This document shows positions 1 to 8,121 of a stretch of 64,000 nucleotides of DNA, piece after piece (the stretch's first letter is position 1; the number at the start of each line of letters is the position of its first letter). The notes beneath the pieces were generated by a model. The model saw only the letters and a program-made list of their open reading frames with translations, was not told the origin of the DNA and searched no databases. The stretch lies in NCBI GenBank assembly GCA_902594745.1, contig CACJNF010000001.1:186001-250000 (forward strand), in the 5' to 3' direction. The stretch comes from an uncultured Bacteroidota bacterium (lineage in GTDB: Bacteria; Bacteroidota; Bacteroidia; Flavobacteriales; Flavobacteriaceae). The position numbers and the translations under genes were made by a program.

Positions 1-902
1 CTAACCAGATCTTTAACGCTAGGATTATCATTTATTGAACTAACACCATGACCAGCTGACCAAATAGTTTTCCATGCCTTAGCTTCAGCCTCAGCCATAT
101 CTTTACCAAAGTCAATTTTTTTTGAATCATTCCACACTTCTTCCGTAACACCCATCGCTTCAAGACTAGGTCTTAGAAAATTAGCATGAACACCAGAGAC
201 TGCAGCAGTATATACTATATCCTCAGCAGAAGAGTTAATAATCATATCTTTATAGGCTTGCTCTGCAAGACTCTCTTTAGTATTAATAAATCTTGTACCC
301 ATATATGCAATGTCAGCACCCATTTGAAGGGCTGATGCTACATCTCTTCCATTTGATATACAACCCGAAAGAATGATTGTTTTGTTAAAAAATTCTCTAA
401 TTAAAGAGATCATAGCCATTGGGTTTTTTAGACCTGCATGACCACCAGCACCAGCAGTAACAAGAACTAGACCATCCACATTAGCCTCTGCAGCTTTTTC
501 AGCGTGTCTTTTCTTAATTATATCATGATAAACTAGTCCCCCATAACTATGAATTGCATTTACAATATCAGGGACAGCTCCTAATGAAGTTATAATCATA
601 GGAACTTTATGTTTTACACAAATATCTAAATCAGCCTTGATTCTAATATTAGATGGATGGACAATAAGGTTTACACCAAAAGGTGCAGGTTTTATTCCAG
701 TCTCACTCTCAAATTTTGAAAGTTCATCTTTAATCTCAACTACCCACTCCTCAAAACCTTCTGAGGTTCTTTGATTTAAAGCTGGAAAAGTTCCAACTAT
801 TCCGTTTTTACAACATTCAATTACAAGCTTTGGGCCTGAAATTAAAAATAGTGGAGCTGCTATTACAGGTAAGTTTAGATCTTTATAAAAATTCTTATCC
901 AT
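1..902 (-). CDS. Nitronate monooxygenase family protein (3' end cut by window edge)
   Basis: Flavin-dependent TIM-barrel oxidoreductase of the 2-nitropropane dioxygenase/nitronate monooxygenase family, which oxidises alkyl nitronates. Reading from ATG at 902, about 300 residues are visible and the frame stays open to the edge, so only a few C-terminal residues are probably missing. The N-terminus reads MDKNFYKDLNLPVIAAPLF, and the family signatures TAGAGGHAGLKNP and GCISNGRDVASALQMGADIAYMG (FMN phosphate-binding half) are present. Its ATG overlaps the stop of the DUF4442 gene by 8 bp, so it is translationally coupled and forms the visible tail of the sulfatase operon. FabK-like enoyl-ACP reductases share this fold, but a FabI gene is present at 62 kb. 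The exact substrate cannot be told from sequence. Confidence 0.85.
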   Translation of the reverse strand, partial: MDKNFYKDLNLPVIAAPLFLISGPKLVIECCKNGIVGTFPALNQRTSEGFEEWVVEIKDELSKFESETGIKPAPFGVNLIVHPSNIRIKADLDICVKHKVPMIITSLGAVPDIVNAIHSYGGLVYHDIIKKRHAEKAAEANVDGLVLVTAGAGGHAGLKNPMAMISLIREFFNKTIILSGCISNGRDVASALQMGADIAYMGTRFINTKESLAEQAYKDMIINSSAEDIVYTAAVSGVHANFLRPSLEAMGVTEEVWNDSKKIDFGKDMAEAEAKAWKTIWSAGHGVSSINDNPSVKDLV

Positions 903-1353
903 TTTTTCTTTTTTTACAAGACCACTCAAACTCAAATTCAGAGACTAAGTCTCCTTCTTCATCATACCCCCTAGCTTTTAACCAAGCCTTTGAAGTTATG
1001 TTTTGAATAGTCGAATTAATTAGTTGTTTAGCTATTTTACCTTCAGTACAAGTAAAAGTTATTTTACCTACTGCTTTTTTATAGAAGCTTGATTTATTAC
1101 TTACAAGAAGCATTGAGATATTAGCATTAGAATCTTGAATAGATTTTGTAAGTAACATTCCTGTAGTTAACTCTGCGGCCATGCCCTGAACTGCCCAAAA
1201 CATAGATCTGTATGGATTTTGATTAATCCATTTAAAACTTACTTTAACTTCACATTTATCTTCATCAATTAGAGTAAGCCTTACACCTGTTAGCCATGCA
1301 GCAGGAAGCTTTAAAAGCATCCATTTATTTATTTTACTCGGTGTATATTTCAT
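895..1353 (-). CDS. DUF4442 hotdog-fold thioesterase-like protein
   Basis: A 152-residue protein matching the DUF4442 (YiiD C-terminal-like) hotdog family, related to acyl-CoA thioesterases. The visible pattern is MKYTPSKINKWMLLKLPAAW, then a central stretch with PYRSMFWAVQGMAAELTTG that would form the hotdog helix, then alternating beta strands to the end. There is no signal peptide, so it is cytoplasmic. Its start overlaps the end of the FGE-like gene by 4 bp, and its stop overlaps the next ATG by 8 bp, so it is co-translated in the operon. No enzymatic activity is established for most family members, and why it sits behind a sulfatase maturase is unclear. Confidence 0.75.
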   Translation of the reverse strand: MKYTPSKINKWMLLKLPAAWLTGVRLTLIDEDKCEVKVSFKWINQNPYRSMFWAVQGMAAELTTGMLLTKSIQDSNANISMLLVSNKSSFYKKAVGKITFTCTEGKIAKQLINSTIQNITSKAWLKARGYDEEGDLVSEFEFEWSCKKRKNG

Positions 1354-1928
1354 TTTTCTGTTAAAATACTAAATCCAATGTGAATATTACCAGTTTCTTT
1401 ATCAACATATAATTCTCTATCCTCTTGGGTTCCATGACAAGTATCTATTGAACAAAAAAGTGATCCACCTGCTAATCTTACTTGATTTGAATTAACAGGC
1501 TCAGTAATATCCCAAACATTTCCAACAATGTTCACAGATTTAACAGCAGAAATTGGATACATATTATCAGAGACAATTAGCCTGTCATCTAAGGATACAA
1601 GCTTCCAATACTCTTCATAAGTAGGAAGCCGAACACCCGCCCATTTACAATACTCAATTGCATCTTTATAACTTACCTGTGTTACAGGTAAACTATCAAT
1701 TGATTTGTTAATACCATCTGGTTTTATCCAATTTGCACCATTGACAACTTTATAATCATAAACATTCTCTTGAACAAATGACCAACCATACTCTTCGGCG
1801 CTAGTTATGTATCCAGTTTCATTAATAAACTCCTTAAATTCCTTAACTGAAACAGTCCTAAGATCATAATCTATTTTAGATGTGCATGAAATTAAAACCA
1901 GGGATAAGATCATTAAGATTTTTTTCAT
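1350..1928 (-). CDS. Minimal formylglycine-generating-enzyme-like lipoprotein (SUMF1/FGE family)
   Basis: A 192-residue protein of the FGE-sulfatase (SUMF1) family, whose active members oxidise the cysteine of C-x-P-x-R to formylglycine using O2 and copper bound by two cysteines. Visible are a lipoprotein signal (LVLISC, Cys15), then ETGYITSAEEYGWSFV, VSYKDAIEYCKWAGVRLPT, GNVWDITEPV and GGSLFCSIDTC. The last places Cys159 and Cys164 at the C-x4-C spacing of the FGE active site, with the preceding GGS. Usual FGEs are about 270-370 residues. This one lacks the N-terminal PGGxFxMGS strand and most of the loop between RLPT and GNVW. It starts 1 bp after a sulfatase stop, so it is the dedicated maturase candidate of this operon, placed outside the cytoplasm. 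The alternative is a non-catalytic FGE-fold lipoprotein such as GldJ/GldK, but those lack the cysteine pair. Confidence 0.8.
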   Translation of the reverse strand: MKKILMILSLVLISCTSKIDYDLRTVSVKEFKEFINETGYITSAEEYGWSFVQENVYDYKVVNGANWIKPDGINKSIDSLPVTQVSYKDAIEYCKWAGVRLPTYEEYWKLVSLDDRLIVSDNMYPISAVKSVNIVGNVWDITEPVNSNQVRLAGGSLFCSIDTCHGTQEDRELYVDKETGNIHIGFSILTEK

Positions 1929-1929
1929 A

Positions 1930-3549
1930 TTAATTATATATAAAACTTTTATCTAATTCCTCCGAGTCTTTATACTTAATCCTAAGTTCTTTTAATTCTT
2001 GTGTTAATTTGACAACGACATCCTTATAATTAGGATCATTATAAACATTATTCATTTCATTTGGATCATTTTTACGGTCATATAATTCCCACTCATCAAT
2101 ATCATAATAAAAGTGAGTAAGTTTAAAGTCTTTGTTAACTATCCCATAGTGTCTCTTTGCCATATGGACTGAAGGATACTCATAATAATGATAATAAACT
2201 GATTCTCTATTCCATTTACTAGAATTTCCTTTTAATAATGGTATGAGACTTTCACCTTGCATATCTTTTGGTGCTTCAATCATTGCAGCCTCTAAAAAAG
2301 TTTGGGCAAAGTCAAGATTTTGAACCATTTCCTCATTTGTTGTTCCAGGTTTAATTTGATTAGGCCATTTAATTATTAGTGGGGTTTTGAAAGACTCATC
2401 ATAAATAAACCTCTTATCAAACCATCCATGTTCACCAAGATAAAAGCCTTGATCTGAAGTGTAAACAACTATAGTATTTTTGTCAAGTCCCGTCTCTTCA
2501 AGATAGTTCAAAACTCTACCTACGTTATCATCTACAGATGAAATGGTTGCCAAATAGTCTTGCATATATCGTTGAAACTTCCATTGCATTTTTTCCTTAT
2601 TGGTCATGTTTGGCCAATTAGCTTCAAAATCTTTACTAATCTTGTCTAGAGTAACGTCATATTTTTTCTTTTGCTCCTCATTAGCTCTACCATAACGGTT
2701 ATTAAAAGAATTAGAGCTAGGTTCAAAAAAGGTTCCATCACCTCTTGCATAAACAATTTTTGGTTCTACATTTTTCATTTTTTCAAATACTGAGGGACGA
2801 ACTTTGCTGTCTTGCATGTATTGCATATGAGTAAGTAGATTCATCTCAGCAGTTTTTGCAGCAGTACCCCTATTAGAGTAGTCATCATAAAGAGTTTCTG
2901 GTTCAGGAAACTTTTTATTATAAAATTCAGCAAACTTTTCAGGACTTGGCCACCATGCCCTGTGAGGAGCTTTATGAAGATAGAATGTCAAGAAGGGCTT
3001 GTCATTATCTCTTTTATTTTTAAACCAGTCTAATGTTAAGTCGGTGATAACATCTGTTACATATCCAGTAATAATTGTGTCCTTCTCTTTTCCTAAGAAT
3101 CTAGGGTTAATATAATCTCCCTGACCAGGAAGAATAAGAAAATCATCTATACCTTTTGGATTATTTCCAAAATGAAGTTTTCCAAACATAGCTGTTTGAT
3201 AACCATTCTTTTTAAATAATTGAGGAAAGGTCATTTGAGAATCATCAAATTTTGCAATATTATCTATTTTTCCATTAATATGACTGTGTTTACCAGTTAG
3301 TATAACTGCTCTTGAGGGCGCACATATTGAGTTTGTTACCGAGGCATTAGTAAACAACATTCCTTCATTTGCAATTCTATCGATGTTTGGAGTTTGAATT
3401 AACCTATCATCATAGGCGCTTATTGCTTGATAAGCATGATCATCAGACATTATAAATAATATATTCGGTTTTGTATTGGTGTCTATATCATTAGTACAGC
3501 CTAAAATGAAAAAGGTAATAAACAATAATTTTAAGGGATAATATTTCAT
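1930..3549 (-). CDS. S1-family sulfatase lipoprotein, GlcNAc-6-sulfatase-like (S1_11-like)
   Basis: A 539-residue type I sulfatase that should remove sulfate esters from a sugar using formylglycine and a calcium ion. Signal peptide with lipobox ILGC (Cys18). Metal ligands Asp36-Asp37 in FIMSDDHA, formylglycine motif CAPSR with Cys76, GKLHFG for the lysine/histidine pair, and SDQGFYLGEHGWFDKR, where Gln replaces the usual Asn of the second metal site. That last block and the HKAPHRAW segment resemble subfamily S1_11, which contains bacterial N-acetylglucosamine-6-O-sulfatases. The substrate is an inference. It lies last in the run of nine sulfatases, and its stop is 1 bp from the FGE-like start. 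An 85-bp gap separates it from the upstream sulfatase. Confidence 0.93.
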   Translation of the reverse strand: MKYYPLKLLFITFFILGCTNDIDTNTKPNILFIMSDDHAYQAISAYDDRLIQTPNIDRIANEGMLFTNASVTNSICAPSRAVILTGKHSHINGKIDNIAKFDDSQMTFPQLFKKNGYQTAMFGKLHFGNNPKGIDDFLILPGQGDYINPRFLGKEKDTIITGYVTDVITDLTLDWFKNKRDNDKPFLTFYLHKAPHRAWWPSPEKFAEFYNKKFPEPETLYDDYSNRGTAAKTAEMNLLTHMQYMQDSKVRPSVFEKMKNVEPKIVYARGDGTFFEPSSNSFNNRYGRANEEQKKKYDVTLDKISKDFEANWPNMTNKEKMQWKFQRYMQDYLATISSVDDNVGRVLNYLEETGLDKNTIVVYTSDQGFYLGEHGWFDKRFIYDESFKTPLIIKWPNQIKPGTTNEEMVQNLDFAQTFLEAAMIEAPKDMQGESLIPLLKGNSSKWNRESVYYHYYEYPSVHMAKRHYGIVNKDFKLTHFYYDIDEWELYDRKNDPNEMNNVYNDPNYKDVVVKLTQELKELRIKYKDSEELDKSFIYN

Positions 3550-3559
3550 TATTTTAATT

Positions 3560-3611
3560 TTTAAAGCTAGGGTTTATTGAAACTTTATTTGCATTTGTTT
3601 CATTCTTTAAA
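3560..3611 (-). repeat. Nested inverted repeat in the 85-bp gap between two sulfatase genes
   Basis: In an operon where most gaps are 2-23 bp, the gap 3550-3634 stands out. It holds an outer inverted pair TTTAAAG (3560-3566) / CTTTAAA (3605-3611) enclosing TGAAAC (3578-3583) / GTTTCA (3597-3602). It could be an RNA-processing or mRNA-stability structure. The stem is AU-rich and has no following U tract, so it is a weak call and not a convincing terminator. No gene was seen in the gap. Confidence 0.3.
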
Positions 3612-3634
3612 TTATTTATTTTTTTTAACATAAT

Positions 3635-5206
3635 TTACTCTAAAATTAGGTTTTTAATATTACTAAATTCTTTACCTCTAATTTTTACAAAACCTTCAAT
3701 CATTTCCTTTAACTTTTTATCTTCAATCTTTGAAAGATCATTTTTTTGTGAGGGATCATCCTTTAAGTTATATAATTTAAAGTCCAGTGAGTTCCCTAAT
3801 TCTATATTAACATTTTTTGCAATTGATTGACCCTTATAAGGTGGAATCATTACCCAGTCACCTTTTCTGTATGCAGTTCTTGTAGAGGCCTCAAGAATTA
3901 GCTCCTTTCTACCCTTGCCTTTATTATTTAAAATCAAATCTAAAAAGTCTATTCCATCTTTTGATCTATACTCTAATCCAACTAATTTAGAAATTGAATT
4001 AAGAAGATCAATTTGTGATATCATTTCATTTGATATTCCAGGCTTTATTTTTCCTTTCCAATATGAAATAAACGGAACTCTTGTGCCAGCTTCAAAGAGA
4101 CTGTATTTTCCACCTCTTAATCCACCTTTAGGAGTATGATCTCCTAGTTTTTCTACAGCATCGTCATAATATCCATCATTTAATACTGGTCCATTGTCAC
4201 TTGAGAAAATTATTAATGTATTATCTAATAAATTCTCTGACTCTAAAGTCTTATATAATTCTCCAATAGCCCAATCTGCTTCTATAATAACATCACCTCT
4301 AGGTCCCATCCCAGATAGCCCTTCAAATCTTGGGTGCGGGGTTCTTGGAACATGTGGTTGTTGAAGAGTATAAAATAGAAAGAAAGGATTATTTTTATTT
4401 CTTTTAATGTATTCTTTAGCTTTTTGCAAGAAATGATCTGCCATATCAATATCACTCCAAAGAGCATCATTACCGCCCTTCATGTATCCAATTCTTGGAA
4501 TTCCATTTACTATTGAACCATTATGACCATGATGCCATTTCATTGTTGTAAGCTCAGGATTTTTCAATCCAGTTGGCAGGCCATAGTCATCATGTTTTTT
4601 TTGATGGAAAAAATTTACTTCTATAGGGTCATTGATATCAAGGTTAACAACATCTCCATTCTCAATATATACTGTTGGAACACGGTCTTGAGTATCAGCC
4701 ATTATATGTGAATAATCAAAACCTACTTCATTTGGACCAGGAGAAATAGTAGAATTATAGTCAATTATACCAGATCCAGCGACTCCATCTCCAGATCCTA
4801 AACCAAGATGCCACTTACCTACAATACCTGTATGATAATTTTTTCTTTTTAATAGTTTAGGTATAGTCATTTCTGTAGTATCTATTACTAAAGATCCACC
4901 AGTTATAACTCTTAAACCATCTTTTCTCCATGGATACTTACCAGTTAAGAGAGCATATCTACTAGGACTACAAGTTGCAGATGAAGCGTATCCAAAGTTA
5001 AATCTAATTCCTTCGTTAGCTAGCTTATCAATATTAGGTGTTTTTAATGTACCTTTTTGATATGCACTTACATCACCATAACCTAAATCATCTGTATAAA
5101 TTATTATAATATTGGGATCATTAGTTGAATGATTTTGAATTGTCTCACATCCTAAAATAAAGATGATAGAAATGATAAAAGATTTAGTGTAATTGAAGTT
5201 CATCAT
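3635..5206 (-). CDS. S1-family sulfatase lipoprotein, arylsulfatase A-like (S1_15-like)
   Basis: A 523-residue type I sulfatase. Lipobox ILGC with Cys20, metal pair Asp39-Asp40 in YTDDLGYGD, formylglycine motif CSPSR at Cys79, GKWHLG, and SSDNGPV for the second metal site. The block around RGGKYSLFEAGTRVPFI and the leading SSATCSPSRYALLTGKYPWR resemble subfamily S1_15, a group with 6-sulfated galactose/GalNAc-type specificities. This assignment is from memory of family patterns and should be treated as a suggestion. Two adjacent ATG codons could start it; both give the same signal peptide. It is separated by 12 bp from the upstream sulfatase and so belongs to the same transcript. Confidence 0.93.
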   Translation of the reverse strand: MMNFNYTKSFIISIIFILGCETIQNHSTNDPNIIIIYTDDLGYGDVSAYQKGTLKTPNIDKLANEGIRFNFGYASSATCSPSRYALLTGKYPWRKDGLRVITGGSLVIDTTEMTIPKLLKRKNYHTGIVGKWHLGLGSGDGVAGSGIIDYNSTISPGPNEVGFDYSHIMADTQDRVPTVYIENGDVVNLDINDPIEVNFFHQKKHDDYGLPTGLKNPELTTMKWHHGHNGSIVNGIPRIGYMKGGNDALWSDIDMADHFLQKAKEYIKRNKNNPFFLFYTLQQPHVPRTPHPRFEGLSGMGPRGDVIIEADWAIGELYKTLESENLLDNTLIIFSSDNGPVLNDGYYDDAVEKLGDHTPKGGLRGGKYSLFEAGTRVPFISYWKGKIKPGISNEMISQIDLLNSISKLVGLEYRSKDGIDFLDLILNNKGKGRKELILEASTRTAYRKGDWVMIPPYKGQSIAKNVNIELGNSLDFKLYNLKDDPSQKNDLSKIEDKKLKEMIEGFVKIRGKEFSNIKNLILE

Positions 5207-5218
5207 TAAAATATTTAA

Positions 5219-6700
5219 TTACCAATTAGTGTTTATCCTACCTGAAAGCTTCCCATCAATTATGAGTAAATTAATACTATCAACAAACTTTTGATCATAC
5301 TTAATGTTTTTTTCAAAAGGTATTGGAGCATTATTTGCCTCTCTCCATAAATTTAAGCTATTAAAAAGTTCTGTTGTTTTTTGGACATTCACTTTACTTA
5401 AATCATATGATTCTGATATATCATTTTCAATATTGTAAAGTTCTTTTTTATCATTTTCAAAATAGTGATGCAGTTTCCAGTTGTCTTCAATTATAACCGA
5501 ACCAGGTCTTGTTCTAAATAAAGGATCTGTTCCGTTATCCTCTTGAACATTATATGCCTGAAGATAAATAGGAAAATGGTAAAACAAAGCTCTTTTTTCA
5601 ATTTTTCTACCATCAAAAATTGGGTTTAAATCTATTCCATCTAGTTTTAGATCTTTGTTTTTATAACCAATAATATTTTGAATTGTAGGAAAAAAATCAA
5701 TATTGCTTACTCTTTCATAAGATTTACTTGCCTCTTTTATTTTACCTCTCCATGAAAAAATTAAGGGTACTTTTATACCTCCTTCATAGTATGATCCTTT
5801 TCCCGCCCTAAGTGGTGATTGGTTTGATATAGCTCTAATACCACCGTTATCAGAAGTGAAAATAAAAAGTGTATTTTCAGATAAACCTAGTTGTTCAATT
5901 TTATTTATAATTTTTCCAATATTTTCATCAACTGACTGAATCATACCTGCATAATCTGCTCGATTATGATTTTCATTTCCATCTTTTAATGAATATTTTT
6001 TTTGAAGGTCTTTTTTTGATTGAATTGGAGTATGAACAGAGTAAAATGATACATATGCAAAAAAGGTTTCATTTTGATTAGTATCTATAAAATTTAAAAC
6101 TTCATTTCCTAATCTATCAGTAAGATATTCACCTTTGGGGCCATCTAAAATATTTGGATTTTTATAAGGAGAAAAATACCCTCCTTTAGGACTCCCAGTT
6201 TGATTGCCACCAAAATTATAATCAAAACCTTGATCTTCAGGATAGAATCCCTCATTACCAAGATGCCATTTACCAAAATGAGCATTTAAATACCCTTTAT
6301 CTTTTAACATTTCAGGAATTAAAATATACTCTAAATCAAGATTTCTTTTATTTTTTATTGGTATCAATTTTCGAGTTTTGTCATTCCCTCTTTCTGAACC
6401 AACTAGATCTTGATTATCAGCAACTGTATAGATCCCGTGACTTGTTGAATATTTACCAGTAAACATTGTAGCCCTGCTAGGTGTACAATTTGCTGCAGAA
6501 GCATATCCATTATAAAATGTCATTCCACTTTTTGAAAGATTATCAATATTTGGAGTTTCATAATACTTTGAACCCATAAAAGATAAATCTGTCCATCCTA
6601 AATCATCTACAAAAAATAAGACAATATTTGGATTCTTATTGTCAATTGATTTACAAGATATAATTAGGGTTAAAAAAATAATTAGTACTGTTTTTTTCAT
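5219..6700 (-). CDS. S1-family sulfatase lipoprotein (S1_16-like)
   Basis: A 493-residue type I sulfatase. Signal peptide ending in LIISC (Cys16), Asp32-Asp33 in FVDDLGW, formylglycine motif CTPSR with Cys72, GKWHLGNEGFYPEDQGF, and FTSDNGG for the second metal site. The GGNQTGSPKGGYFSPYKNP segment resembles subfamily S1_16, in which several marine carrageenan, ulvan and galactose-sulfate enzymes occur. The actual linkage cannot be read from sequence. It is 12 bp from the next gene downstream and 10 bp from the one upstream. Confidence 0.93.
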   Translation of the reverse strand: MKKTVLIIFLTLIISCKSIDNKNPNIVLFFVDDLGWTDLSFMGSKYYETPNIDNLSKSGMTFYNGYASAANCTPSRATMFTGKYSTSHGIYTVADNQDLVGSERGNDKTRKLIPIKNKRNLDLEYILIPEMLKDKGYLNAHFGKWHLGNEGFYPEDQGFDYNFGGNQTGSPKGGYFSPYKNPNILDGPKGEYLTDRLGNEVLNFIDTNQNETFFAYVSFYSVHTPIQSKKDLQKKYSLKDGNENHNRADYAGMIQSVDENIGKIINKIEQLGLSENTLFIFTSDNGGIRAISNQSPLRAGKGSYYEGGIKVPLIFSWRGKIKEASKSYERVSNIDFFPTIQNIIGYKNKDLKLDGIDLNPIFDGRKIEKRALFYHFPIYLQAYNVQEDNGTDPLFRTRPGSVIIEDNWKLHHYFENDKKELYNIENDISESYDLSKVNVQKTTELFNSLNLWREANNAPIPFEKNIKYDQKFVDSINLLIIDGKLSGRINTNW

Positions 6701-6710
6701 TTAAAGAATA

Positions 6711-8114
6711 TTACTTAGTTATAATCTCTATTAATTCCTTTTCAGAAAGATCTACATTATCATTAATCTGTATCATCCAATTATCTAGTTGAGCTCTAAG
6801 TTCTTCTATCTGACTTGAAAAAGCTTTATCTGTAATTAGATTATTTAATTCAAATGGATCATTTTCTAGATCATAAAACTCCTCATTGCTTTTAGGGGAC
6901 TTAAACCAAAGTTTTTGTTCTGGTGAGAGAAGGTTTAATTTATTTAAGTTAGTTAGATGTCTCATTAAATTCATTTGAGTTCTGTAATAATTGTCTATTG
7001 CATGGGGTTGATTAGTGTCATAATTCCTAACATATTTATATTTTTTTGTTTTTACAGCTCGTTTTCTTTCAGTAATCTCATCAAACCTATCACTAGCACT
7101 AAATGAATACTTTCTTTTATTTTTTGATTCTTTTGAACCTAAAAATGCATTACCTTGAAATATCTCTGGAATTTCAATTCCAGCAATAGATAAAATTGTT
7201 GGTGCAAAGTCAATGAAACTTAATAAGTCATAATTTCTATCTTCTTTAACTTTTTCGGAATACGGGAACTTAATTATCAATGGGACTTTTAATCCAGTTT
7301 CATATATTGCTCTTTTATGTCTTGGAAAAGGACCTCCATGATCACTGTAAAAAAAGATATAGCTATCGTCATATAAGTCTTGCTCAATGAGCTTATCAAT
7401 AATCTTACCCATTTGTTTATCCATTTCAATTATATTAGAATAATTTACAGCCAATGAGTGTCTAACAATTGAATCATTTGGAAAAACTGGAGGAACAATA
7501 ATGCTATCTGGATTTACTTTAAGCTCTTGTTTATCCCTGATCCAGATTTGAGATTCATGAGTAACTCCAAAGTTAAAAACTGAAAAGAAAGGCTGGTTAT
7601 TATTTCTGTTTTCCCAACTAGCTTCTCTACTAGATTCATCCCAAGCTTCATCTGTTAATTTAAAATTATAATCTTGTTTTGAATTATTAGTTGTATAATA
7701 TCCATTTTCCCTTAAGATTTGAGTAAATGGTTTAATCTGCTCAGCTAGTTTGGAGGAATAATATTGAAATTCTAACAAATGTTCACTTTCTGGCCTTACC
7801 TCTCTATTGTAATTATAAGCTCTTTGATGACCTGTTCCAATTGAGTTAGGGTACATTCCTGTTATAATTGAGCTTCTAGCTGGAGCACATACAGGATAAG
7901 GAGAACTCATACCCTCATATACTGTTCCATTTTCTAAAAGTTTATTAATGTTTGGTAACTCAATAGCATTATCACCATAGTATGGAAAAAAATATTGCGA
8001 TTGATCTTCAGCTACTATCCATATAATATTAGGTTTTGTATTATTTTCAATACTACAACCAATTGATATTAATGAAAATATTAAAAAAAATAATTTGAAG
8101 AATTTTTTTTTCAT
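6711..8114 (-). CDS. S1-family sulfatase lipoprotein, heparan N-sulfatase (SGSH)-like
   Basis: A 467-residue type I sulfatase. Lipobox SIGC with Cys20. The first metal site reads Glu36-Asp37 (IVAEDQSQ) instead of Asp-Asp, as is common in sulfamidase-like members. Formylglycine motif CAPAR at Cys76, then YPNSIGTGHQR. The usual GKWH is replaced by NNSKQDYN, and the second metal site is YSDHGGPFPRHK. These features fit the sulfamidase/SGSH-like branch (near S1_8), whose known members act on N-sulfated or related sugars. Specificity here is inference. It lies in the centre of the sulfatase run with 10 bp and 7 bp spacers. Confidence 0.92.
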   Translation of the reverse strand: MKKKFFKLFFLIFSLISIGCSIENNTKPNIIWIVAEDQSQYFFPYYGDNAIELPNINKLLENGTVYEGMSSPYPVCAPARSSIITGMYPNSIGTGHQRAYNYNREVRPESEHLLEFQYYSSKLAEQIKPFTQILRENGYYTTNNSKQDYNFKLTDEAWDESSREASWENRNNNQPFFSVFNFGVTHESQIWIRDKQELKVNPDSIIVPPVFPNDSIVRHSLAVNYSNIIEMDKQMGKIIDKLIEQDLYDDSYIFFYSDHGGPFPRHKRAIYETGLKVPLIIKFPYSEKVKEDRNYDLLSFIDFAPTILSIAGIEIPEIFQGNAFLGSKESKNKRKYSFSASDRFDEITERKRAVKTKKYKYVRNYDTNQPHAIDNYYRTQMNLMRHLTNLNKLNLLSPEQKLWFKSPKSNEEFYDLENDPFELNNLITDKAFSSQIEELRAQLDNWMIQINDNVDLSEKELIEIITK

Positions 8115-8121
8115 TTTATGG

